DNA from: Anseranas semipalmata
Taxonomy: Eukaryota; Chordata; Aves; Anseriformes; Anseranatidae
Reading direction: 5' to 3'
Assembly (NCBI GenBank): GCA_013399115.1
Contig: VXAA01001876.1
Location: 254,689-318,688 of the forward strand
Length of the DNA stretch: 64,000 bases
The notes below the pieces were generated by a model that worked only from the letters and a program-made list of their open reading frames with translations, had not been told where the DNA came from and made no database searches. The translations under genes were made by a program, and so were the position numbers. How positions within the stretch are numbered: the first letter of the stretch is position 1; every line of letters begins with the position of its first letter. Positions 12,893 through 23,400 of this stretch are shown here, piece after piece.

Positions 12893-14533
12893 AGTGCAGT
12901 TTTATAAGGCATTTTAAGTAACTTAAAGAATTTAACTTAAAGCATGAAGAAATTTCCAGAACAGATTCTGCAAAATCCTGTTAGAAGGAGTAATTGTTTG
13001 TATGACAGTAGCCAGCACAGAGGCTAAAATAACAACCACCCTGAAGGCAGACCTCTCAAGAGACTATTTGCCAAAGGATTCATTTGCACGTATCTGATAC
13101 TACAGTTGTCTGAGTAAGAATAACATGATTTTCAAAAGTCTGGAGTATCCACACATCTCATGGGAACTGATGACAAATGAGGGTGTTCAGTATTTCTGCA
13201 AACTTGGTCATTTCTACTTAACCACAACCACTGTGGAAGCTTTACCCTGAGGTCCTACTGGCCTTGTTAATACCTGAAACTCTAATATGTTGCAGACTGA
13301 CCAGCACATTCATGGTATGCAAAATCTATTTCAGATCTGTGAAGAAGAGGTACACCTTGTGACTTTAACTTACAGTTCAAAATCTCTTCCTTTAAAGCCA
13401 TGCAAACAGAATAACTGCTTGGACCACTCTTAGCTTACTGATAAATAGATTATTCATGCCTTTGACTTCATACTATCCCATACTATCGGAAATGCTCATA
13501 TCTAGTGTATTAAATTAGACCCAAGACTTTCTTGTGGGGAAAATTTTCCTCCCATGCAACACACGGAAAACAGAGTTTTCTGCTATAGCTAGTATATTTT
13601 ATTTTCTTTTGTGCTGCTGCTGTGTTTTGCTGTTTTTTGTTTGTTTGTTTGTTTTTGCAAGCATCAGACATACCATCCCTAAGGCTGCTGTTATGTTAGA
13701 TAGGTGCCTTTCTCCTGTCTACATCTCAGCTTCAGAATACAATGGGAAAGAGTGACTGGATTTCTGATAGCTCCTTGGACTTAACAGGGAAGGAAGAGTG
13801 CTGGGACCGGCTTAGGAAGAGGGAACTTTGAACAGTAAAGAGCGAGCTCTACTACTAGTGAGCTGCTAGAGACACTTATTCATGTTTTTCTAACTTCCCT
13901 GTTGAAACTCAGAGCAGAAGCTCCAGGAAGACGAAGGTGAACTATGTGTGCAGCTCTCTGTGCTGGTGGAGTCCTGCTGAGCAGTGTGGGACTTCTTATG
14001 GGGCAGCCTACAAAGCTGGTTCTGGCAAGGCGCAGCAATGCAATGTCACAGCAGCTCACATCATGTAACCCCGGGGTCTTGCAACCCCAGAACACAGAGG
14101 CTGCTGCATCTTACCCATTAGAGCATGTGTCCTCTTGCACCATAACAGGTAAACATATAAAATTCTTTCTCCCCTAGACTGTTTGTGGGTGAGGACAGAG
14201 AGCAGTTCCCAGTTCCTCTGTCACTCTTCCCTCTGTCATTCAGTGCTGTACACAAAGAATTAAAGCACTGGTTAAATTATTCCCATCACTGTTACACAAA
14301 AATCCTCAAGCAATTCTCTGTCTTGGTTCAAAGGTCAGCACTGCCTAAAAAAAAACCTTCTCTTCTTGGTCCCATCTTGATGTGGCTTTCATGTTCTGTC
14401 TGGTTTTTGAATATCTGTAAAGAAGATCTCCTCAGCTTTGCCTCATAAAGAAGAGCAAACACGCACCCTCCCCTCCAACCTCTGGAAAGAGACCAGGATA
14501 GTCATGATATGAAGCAGCAGATGTAACTGCAGC
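12893..14533. other. Unique sequence with a (GTTT)n tract at 13632-13656
   Basis: A short GTTT microsatellite lies at 13632-13656. Otherwise I see no gene or repeat. Confidence 0.55.
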
Positions 14534-14538
14534 AGCTG
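14534..14538. repeat. 5' target-site duplication (AGCTG) of the 14.5 kb LTR
   Basis: AGCTG directly precedes the LTR terminal TG and is repeated exactly at 15611-15615 after the terminal CA. Five bases is a size known for some endogenous retrovirus integrations. Confidence 0.8.
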
Positions 14539-14849
14539 TGCATTGAGTTTATGTAGCAAGGGTTTGGTAGCAGGAAGGCTGCAGGGGTGGCCTCTGTGAG
14601 CAGAGTCCAGCAGCTGCCCCAGGTCAGATCAGAGCCAGCTCCAGCCGGCTCCAAAAGGGACCCGCCGCTGGCTGGAGCCAAGCCAGGGAGCGACGCTGGT
14701 TGGGCCTCTGGGAGAGCAGAGTTAAGAAAGGGAACAAACTGCTGTGCCAGAGCAGCTGGGAGAGAGGAGTGAGAAATGAGAGAGAAACAGCCCTGCAGGC
14801 ACCCAGGGCAGTGCAGGAGGGCAGGAGGAGCTCCAGGAGCTGCAGCACA

Positions 14850-15260
14850 AGTTCCCCTGCGGCCCGTGGAGAGGCCCGTGGTGGAGCAGGCCGTCCCCCT
14901 GCAGCCCATGGGTACCACACGGAGCAGATCTCCACGCTGCAGCCATGGAGGAGCCCCCATGGAGTAGGTGGATGTGGCCTGAAGGAGGCTGCGGCCCATG
15001 GGAGCCCCCGCAGGAGCAGGCCCCGGGCCGGAGCTGCAGCCCGTGGAGAGGAGCCCACGCAGGAGCAGGGGATCTGGCGGGAGCTGCCGCCCGTGGGGGA
15101 GCCATGTTGGAGCAGTTTGGTCCTGAGGGATGGGCCCCGTGGTACGGACCCATGTTGGGGCAGTTCTGGAAGAGCTGCAGCCTGTGGGAAGCCCACGCAG
15201 GATCAGTTTGGGAAGGACGGCATCCCGTGGGAGGGACCCCACGTGGAGCAGGGGAAGAGA
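14850..15260 (+). repeat. GC-rich degenerate tandem repeats inside LTR U3
   Basis: Two motifs recur at irregular spacing: 'ctgc(a/g)gccc(a/g)tgg' and 'cacgcaggagcag' or 'ggagcag'. Examples are at about 14868, 14899, 14988, 15035, 15055 and 15085. The block is the most GC- and CpG-rich part of the window. It lies wholly inside the LTR and explains the long chance frames there. Confidence 0.75.
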
Positions 15261-15425
15261 GTGACCGTGAAGGAGCGGCGGAGACGCAGCGTTAGGGACT
15301 GACCGCAGCCCCCATTCCCCGTTCCCCTGCGCCACTTGGGGGGAGGAGGTAGGAGAGGGTGGATGGGGGAAGGTGTTTGTAGTTTGCTTGTAGTTTCTCA
15401 CTGTCCCAGTCTGCTGGTGATAGGC

Positions 15426-15431
15426 AATAAA
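15426..15431 (+). promoter_or_regulatory. Polyadenylation signal AATAAA of the LTR
   Basis: A canonical AATAAA lies about 180 bases before the LTR 3' end, where the R/U5 boundary would be expected. It supports the plus orientation. Confidence 0.55.
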
Positions 15432-15610
15432 TTATATTAATCTCCCAATGCTGAGTCTGTTTTGCCCATGACAATAATTGGTGAGCAATCTCCCTGTCCT
15501 TATCTCAGGAGCCCTTTCTGTCATATTTTCTCCCCATCTTCCTATGAAGAGGGGGACTGAGAGAGTGACTATGGTGGAGCTCAGCTGCCCAACAGGGTAA
15601 AACCACCACA

Positions 15611-15615
15611 AGCTG
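15611..15615. repeat. 3' target-site duplication (AGCTG)
   Basis: Exact copy of 14534-14538 immediately after the LTR end. Confidence 0.8.
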
Positions 15616-17505
15616 CTACAAGCAGAGAACGGTGGCTGAGATAAGGGCAGGGCAATTGCCAGCAACACACCTGGCTAACAAGAACCAAAGCCTCCCAGTA
15701 GAGCATGTAGTGCAAAGTTTGACCAAAGTCCATTCCAGTGTCACACCACTCAGTCTTACCTGTGATGCCAGGCACCCTTGGCCTGCCTTGTGCCACAGAG
15801 CCTGCTTTGGGTCCTGAGCCTTAGGTCTTTCAGCCTAAGGATGAAAAAGGTAGAGGGAACATTTTCAAAATGCACTCTACAGTTGCCATATGGTATTGAA
15901 AGATCTGAAATTGAGGTGGCATGAAGGGGAAAAAAGTTAATTAAATTGTTAGTGAATAGCTACTAATGTTTGCATTATAGGCATTTAAACCCAGTATGCT
16001 ATCTCTTTTGTATCTCCTACATCTGTTCTGATTTTCTGTTTCATTGTAAATGCATACAACACTCTGAGATAAGGCAGCTTGTTCATCTTTGACAGGGAGA
16101 AATTAAACAGACAGTTGTTATTTTGGGGTGTAATTTTGTTGCTGTTAGCATAAAATAAAAATTGATTTGCTGTATAGAGTTTTCAGGTCTTGCAGGTGCT
16201 ACAGTAAGTATTCTGCACATGGGATGTTGCATCTTTCCAAGTGTGGTCCAATTCATACGGTCCAAGTATGGTCCATTCCACAATAAATAGTCAGGGACCA
16301 TATTTCTGTCAGATTCATGGTGGGGGGAGGGGTGAGCTGTACTGTAGTGGCACCTGGAAGCTTCAGCTTGCAGCGGTGCTGTAATGCCAGATACTACTCA
16401 AAACGAGAGAGGAAAATAAGACAGTCTCTGTTGCAGATAACTTAGAACATATCAGACAAGGGATGGCAGGAAGACAGACAGGCAAGAGTAATGAGATGTG
16501 ATATGACAGCCTGAGGAAGCAATGTCAGAAGTCTGGCAACATATTCCAGACGTTTTTATGCGCTTTCTAGAACACAATTGTTCTAGTTTTGTTCCCCAAA
16601 AAAGACTCCAGCATGATGCCGCAAAGAGCTTACTCAGAACTCCGTATGCACGTTAGGCAGGAGAAAACAGCTTTTGCTTTTTAATGAAGACTTAAAATAA
16701 AGCAAGGTTATATGAAGGCATTTTTCAGTCCACTGAAAAATGAGAAGCAGAGAAAGAGGAACGTAAGATATTACTAAGTCTAAATAGTTGCCCTTCAAAT
16801 CACGAAACCCTTGAAATAAGACTGCTCTTGCTTTCCACTCTGGATGTTCAGAGTTTGCCCAAAGATAATGTGTTAGTGCTAGCAAAGAGGACTTGAGGAG
16901 AGGTGCTTCACAATACCTGACTTGAAGGTGTAACAGAGTAATTAAAGGAGTGCCCATCAGTGAACGAGGCCTTCACCTCTCTGCAGTGCTGACAAAGTCA
17001 CAGCAGCCCATTGCCTGTGCTCTGGTTAGGGCAGGTAGTGACCCACAAACCCAGTGGCAGAAGCTCTTGGCAGGTGGTGTGGGATCAGTCCCATGCATCC
17101 AACTCCCAGGCTGCTTCTGGTGAGCCCCATGCTTCTGCTGCCTGGGGTATGTGTGTCTGGACCAAATGACTGGTGATTATACTGCTGTTGGGATATCCAG
17201 CTCAAGACACTTCATAATGACCTTAGTGCTCATCTTCAGAAATCAGACCTCTGGGCCTGACATTTCAGACTGAGCAAGCCAGAAATACAAAGCACTTCAG
17301 AATCACTGCAGAAATCCTGGTCATAGACTTGAAAACGCTCACTGTTCACCATCATTCGTGATTTTCCCTTGAAATCAGACATCTTGACGATTTTCACTTT
17401 TTGCTAGTTAAAGCAGCATGATATGAAGATTTGCTTTGTGTGTAGAAGTCGTGAGCTTTTACACCTGCATGCAAAACAAAATAAATGTGTTTTGTTACTA
17501 CTTTG
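15616..17505. other. Unique sequence, no feature seen
   Basis: No gene, recognised repeat or RNA is visible. Confidence 0.55.
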
Positions 17506-17625
17506 AACCATATAGCCACTTCTATTAAAGGCTGCATGCAAATAGCTATCTTTAGTGTGCCATAGATTAGTCATATTTGTTTTCCAAGGAAGATTATAAA
17601 TAGTGTTTAGGGGGGAAACAGAATG
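17506..17625. promoter_or_regulatory. Candidate conserved non-coding element
   Basis: An AT-rich block without simple repeats contains an octamer ATGCAAAT (17536-17543) within 'gctgcatgcaaatagctatc' and further TA-rich factor-like words. Its texture resembles vertebrate conserved enhancers. This is an inference from composition only; no alignment was possible. Confidence 0.2.
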
Positions 17626-18029
17626 TATTTTGCAAATGAGCCCAGATGGAAAACTAACAGATGGCCCGGTACTGTATTTTGTATGCTCAGCCCTACATTT
17701 AAATTAAAAATTTTCATAATTAAGATGAAGGTCTGTAACAACACTAGCTACTTTTCCTGTGGCAGCATCATATATCATGTATCACAGGTATCAAGCTCAG
17801 ACTTTTCATAAAATAGTTGTAGAACATGTATGCAAATTTTGCTACTTAGTGGAAAAAAAAAAAAGCTGGAATAAAATGCAATTCATACAAATTAAAGAAA
17901 GGGGAAAATAAAAGCATTGTATACAAACACATGTCATACAATAAAGATACCTACTACCATCTGGCTTTTTCCCCCTGCAAACTGAATGAACCACCACTTT
18001 ACTTGGCAGGGAAAGGAAAACAAAGATCA

Positions 18030-18145
18030 CATTTTTTTATGTTTTTTCAGCCTGGAACTGGAAAGGAAATGCAAATTTGCTTTGCATTACCTGGTTGAAA
18101 TGATACTTGTTCCTTAATTTTAATAATTAGAAGGTCAGATAAACT
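18030..18145. promoter_or_regulatory. Candidate conserved non-coding element with inverted octamers
   Basis: ATGCAAAT lies at 18069-18076. ATGCAAA (18069-18075) and TTTGCAT (18081-18087) form an inverted pair around the palindrome GCAAATTTGC (18071-18080). A TAAT-rich stretch follows at about 18118-18130. POU/octamer and homeodomain sites are the obvious known parallels. Function is an inference. Confidence 0.25.
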
Positions 18146-20125
18146 ATGGTCATATGCACACACTGTATTCTGCAAACAGAATCAAGAGTAGTGATTTGCA
18201 TGCTAATATTTTCCTCCTGTAAAGCAATACCTGTATGCATGTTGGTGTAACTGCCACAGACTCAGTTCCTAAAGCACGGGCAACACCCTGCATATGGTCT
18301 GATGGGCCAGGGGATTCAACGTGTCTGTCCTCCTTGACATCAGGTGGAGCAGGGACTCCTTTCTCAGCATGCAACCCCAGCCTTTGCTCCCCACTGCCCA
18401 GAGCATTGACCCAGTGTAGGAGAGATGCAGCTCCTGTACTCACACCCTACAGCTTCTCTACATCTCTGACATGCATTTCATGCTGCCTGTGAGGAGAAGG
18501 AAGAGATGCTACCAACAGGCTGTATTGAAATCAATTGAAAGTTATGCTTGCTTTTGGGCCACCCAGGATTCAGAAAGAGTAAGAATGGCTTCACAGTGTT
18601 TCTGCCTTCCCACTGTGCTCCCTGAGGTGTTCTCCTTGTTTTTCCCAACTCATAAACCAACTGTCCAGGCATAACCTTGTGGCAAGAGGGACAGCCTCTG
18701 TACAAAAGCACAAACACCACCCAATTATAGCTGCTGAGGGCTCTGCAGGGTTTAATAAAAATGACACTACTAGGAGACACCAGGCTGCAAGTCAGCAACT
18801 CACTGGCTTTACAAATCTGTTTGCTGTGGTAGAAAATACGTGCTTTATTATCAGATAGTAGCTTCTTCTACTGCTCTGACAGTCATAACATTTAACTGCC
18901 TTACCACAGTGCATTAAATAGTGTGACTCATGACAATCATCTGGCTCATTTTCCAGCTCAGCCCATCTCCACAGAGGGAATTCTACTTACAGCAGTGTCT
19001 TGTTTTGCTATAGTATATACTATTTTTGTACATGTTGCAGTGTGTACATAAGTAAAAGAAGGACTGAAGCTGTATGCCTTGCGTTGGAGCAGAATGGGGA
19101 TGTTTGTGACAGTCTTTCCCACCTGCGGAAGTCTGCTGCACAGGCACGGTCAGCTCCCAGGATGGCAAATGCAAGCTTGCCTTTATGGCACATCTGATAA
19201 TGCAAATAGCCTGAAAAACATGGGCAAAGATGACAAAGCTAAAAATTTCCTAGTTCAGATTAACCAATCTGCTGGCATTCTTAAGCATTCATTTTACTAA
19301 TTGTAAATCTGAGTAAGAGGCCGTTTCCTTCCTAGGGAGTGCTATTGCACAGCTGTCAATCTCTGAATGCTCTTTCAGAATTTTCTATGTACGTTTGGCA
19401 TTTCTGGAAGATTTCTTTAAAAGAAATGCCCACTTGTCAAATTCTTCTTCCCTGTTTTTCCTCATGTGTGTATCACTGATCAGGTGGCTGCAGAGACATC
19501 TGCTGGTTGTTATACATTTTGAGTATTAATTAATTATAAGGAAGACAGGAAATTCCTCAAATCACATTTAGATTCTTTCATATATTTCTCTGTTCCTGAA
19601 GTTTGTTGAAATCAGCTTTGGCTGATTGGTGTAACGGTGGAGTAAAGAACTGAACTAGTCTGTTTCTGTGATGGAATTTAGTAAACTTTTTGAGTTGTAG
19701 GAAATCTAGTTTGAGCTATAATTCTCATTTAGAGTTGGTTATGCTTAGAAGTTTATGTTCACTCCCACACCCTACATGCAACTTCCTAATGTCGTAAGTG
19801 CATCCCAAATAGTCTTTTGGCTTTACTTCCGCATTGCAAGTGCAAATTCTTCAAACTAAAGAATATTCTTTATCTATTTGTGCAGTATTGGAAAAGATAG
19901 AGAGTATCTTCTAATTCCAACAGTTTGTATGGGTTGCTGTTCTGCATGCATATGTTTGGGAAACGTGTCTCCAGTTCTTGCAGTATGCTGCTATTTCTCC
20001 CACCCCACCCTGACCCCACATTGACACTGTGAGGGTTTAAACCAGTTCCACCTTAAGAGGTTCCTCTGTAGTTAAAAGCTCGTTTGCACCATTCTGCTGA
20101 CCTGATAATCCAACAGCACTGAAAC
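18146..20125. other. Unique sequence, no feature seen
   Basis: It includes an ATTAATTAAT homeodomain-like palindrome near 19527. No gene or repeat is seen. Confidence 0.5.
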
Positions 20126-20480
20126 ACCACTTTAATAATCAGCATGCAACCTAATCTGGGCATTCAAGGCAGATGAATTTGGCTGTAAATCAGTTCTGCA
20201 CACAGGTTTGTCTCTTCTGTTCTTAATTACACCTGTGCAAATCTTCATTTGTGTATGATTGCCCAATATATTGTTTCAGCTATTTGCATTCCCAGAAGGC
20301 ACATTTCCATATTAAACACTTCTTGGAGAATGAAAATGGCTCATTCATTAATTCAAATATGACAAACAAAATAGTTAATATTTCTCTTAGCTAGTGTTAC
20401 CTGAAATTTCAGCCCATACTTCTATAAAAACTTTGTAGCTATAAAAGCAACAGAACCAAAAACCCAACTGCATATTAAGG
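20126..20480. promoter_or_regulatory. Candidate conserved non-coding block
   Basis: A 350-base AT-rich block lacking simple repeats. It contains CACCTG E-box and TTAATTA words around 20225, a reverse octamer ATTTGCAT (20282-20289) and further TTAAT words near 20345. It resembles the texture of developmental enhancers. Only a multi-species alignment can support this. Confidence 0.2.
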
Positions 20481-23400
20481 CTGAAGGAAAATTCATTTGT
20501 TTTCATTAGAGTTTGCTTTGTAAATTTTTACTGTGCATTGTTAGTTTTTTCAGTTCCTGAAAACTTTAATACCCTGCTATGCATGTTAGCCATTGATTCT
20601 ATCAGCAAAAGGAGAGGATGAGATGCTTCCTCATGCATGCTTCCTCAGCTTGGATAAGGACAGGCACCAAATGCATGTGCTCACCAGGGCTTTAAGACAA
20701 GCTTTATCTTCTGGGTCACATTTTGTGGAAAGATTGTATATTAGAGGCTAGAGCTCAGTGTTATAACTTCTCTGCATGTGGGAGAGTTCCAGAATCAGTC
20801 CCAGGCCACCACTGGTGGCTGGAGCACACTTGTGGTCATGGGCACCCTCAGCCCCGCTCAGCGGGGCTGGAAAGACCCAAATCTTACTCCTGCCCCTGTG
20901 ATGCAGAGCGGTGATGTCACAGCCCCTCTCCACCCTCCCAACACAGAAAGCTGCAATGAGGGCCCCAGTCAACATGGGGGCTTGGTGCTGTGGTAATGTT
21001 TCTCAGCGGTGTGACTTTCAGAACACACTCGAGTGACCAATGCCAGGGTAAATAGCTGCTGACATGCCTCAAAATCTTACAGAGCACAGAAAGGAGAAAG
21101 AAAGGAAATGTGAAATTTACCTAGTACTAAGGCATATGAAGGAATTCATTATGGGATTTTCACTGAAGGAGGTAATATGAGCACAAGATCTCCCAACAAT
21201 ACTACACAGTTAGTGCATCAGACCATTGCTCAGGCAACCCGCCCAGGAAGTTATTTCTTCCAGGTAAACACAACAGAGTTTTTTTTCTGTTTTCCATTTT
21301 TTCTTTAAGTATATCCTTTTCATCACTGCAGGACTGTGGCCTTTCTGTATCTGCCTTTGGGACTAAAATGACTCAACACTTTCAATAGGGATCCAAATCA
21401 AAGGAAGCCAAATGATCATCACTGCTAAAACCTGGACCTAGGGAATGTCGGCTCCCTTAGCTGTTGTAACTTGCGTGGTGATGGACCAGCTCTCTCGAAG
21501 CAGGCTGGAGCAGAGGTTAATAGCCATGGGGACACCTGTGCTGCACTAACTCGTGCACCACAGTCATGAGATCAGACTCCTACAGCAGAGCTTTTTCTTG
21601 AGTGCTGCTCAAACCAGAAGTTTGATTAAGATGCTCATGATATTACATGCAAAATTGTGTTTTGAGAAATACATGCTGGGACATTGAATGGGAAGTCCCC
21701 ATGACTGGCTAACAGAGGGGAGGAATTACCATTTAGTATCTTTTCCCCAGCTAGATTCAGAAATGGCTATTTTTGGGCAGGTGCAAAAACTACTCTTACA
21801 AAGTCCCTGCCCCACCAATGGACCCATGAGATGGGAAACCACTGGTGTGACAAATGAATACATGAGACAAAGCTTGAGGACAGCTACAGATTTTAGAGTA
21901 GTGACCCAGCACAGTGGCACAGGTGGAAACCCCACAGAGAGGTGGGGAGGCTCACTATGATTGTGTGCACCAGTTTAATCACGGGAAAGATGTTAGGCTT
22001 GGCAGCAGGTGAAGTGACCAGGGGAAGGACCATTTCCTTAGCTCTGACCTTGGATTGTCCTTTCTCAAAGCAATCCCCAGCTGCTTCAGTTCACAAGGAA
22101 TGAAATGGTCATTGTCAAGCACGACCCTTTTCCTGGAGCTGTTCTACACAGGAGAAACATTTCAATGGCAACTGAAACTGGAGTCCTGACCTTGATCTGG
22201 GAAAAAGAGGAAAATGATGGTGAGAGAAGGACTGAGTTGTTTTATGTCTTGAAGCAAACAGCAGAGCTTTGTAGCATCTGCCTCAGTCCTTCTCCCTTAA
22301 ACTTGCAAGTTCTGACCAAGCCTAGCTGTCCGTTTAAGAAAGCAAATCTGTCATCATGACCATTATGTTTTCTTGAGATGAGAATTACATTTACTCATGG
22401 CGCCTGCAAGCTGATAAAACTTTCTCTTCCCTTAAGAAATTTTTGTTTGTTTTGTCTTCAAAGCTTTGGGGCACCTTTAGTCATCGGCTTTTCAATGTGT
22501 AGTTCAAGACCTTATTACAAGCACTTTAAGTATTGACAGATGAGGAATAAAATTTGTAACTGGATTGTTTCACTGTATGAGATAAAACACAAATGCTAGG
22601 GGAACCATGGGGCTACTGGTTTGTGTTAATCTAAGAAAAAGAGGTTTTATTTCCAACATCTGTTCTCTGCTTGCTGTGATGTTAGCTAATGCAGAAATTT
22701 CTGCTGCTTGCAGAAAAAGGATCGAGATAATTTGTTTCTTAATTCCTTTCAAGTATGGCTCTATCTGTTTCATTCTGTTTCAAGAACTGAAGTCAACAGT
22801 GGCAATTTATGTAGGAATACATGACTGCAAGTACTTGTCAAGTTTAGCTGAGGTGAGGTGAAGGCTTTCTATTCTGATCCGAGGGAAGGGTTGTATATTT
22901 ACAGTGGGCAGGACTGCTTGCAATCTTGCTGCTGATCTAAAACCCACCTGGGCTGAGCCCTGTAATCCTGCGCCTGCTGCAGCCAACTCCAGTTCAACAT
23001 GCTGCCAGCACGGGCACGCTGGTCGGTGCTGGGGGCAGGCGGGTCCGGTAAGGATTCCCTCTCCTGGTGCATTCTTCTGGGAGCCTGCAAATACCAGGTG
23101 AGGTCAAGGTAGGGGGAAGGACATGGTCAGAAGCAGCAGGCTGTGTGACTGATGGGCGCCTGGGTGTTTGTGGTTGCAAAGCCCTAGAAAAGGGGTTGTG
23201 GTCTTTTCACAGGGCTTGTGATTGGCACAGGGAATCAAGCAGAACTTAATGCATAGGCCTGCTCTCTTCAGAAAGGTGGATGCAGTTCGGTGGGTGAGTT
23301 TATGTCTTAAGCTGTCCTGCTGCGCTATCACACAGGCACCTGTGGGTATTGCTTGCAATAAAAATTCAGCGTTATGTCTTGAGTGAGCAAGTCACTGAGA

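Larger units (their letters stand above)
14539..15610 (+). mobile_element. Complete solo LTR of an avian endogenous retrovirus
   Basis: The element begins TG and ends CA (final bases 'aaccaccaca'), is 1,072 bases long and is flanked by perfect AGCTG duplications. The plus-strand order fits LTR logic: a long GC-rich U3 with degenerate repeats, AATAAA at 15426-15431, then a shorter U5 ending in a block I recall as common to several bird LTR families. No primer-binding site, gag, pol or env follows, so it is a solo LTR left by recombination between two LTRs. Because the GC-rich part has few stops, it carries spurious open frames on both strands (up to 299 codons on minus, 14502-15401). These are not genes. 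The assignment rests on remembered similarity, without a database match. Confidence 0.88.

Noticed and set aside
12720..12917. Open frames of repeated FLS or KER residues
   Set aside because: Translation of the (TTTC)n microsatellite.
14502..15401. 299-codon minus-strand open frame and overlapping plus-strand frames up to 200 codons
   Set aside because: They lie almost entirely in the GC-rich repeats of the 14.5 kb LTR. No domain, low-complexity Pro/Gly/Leu/Ser content and openness on both strands point to chance.
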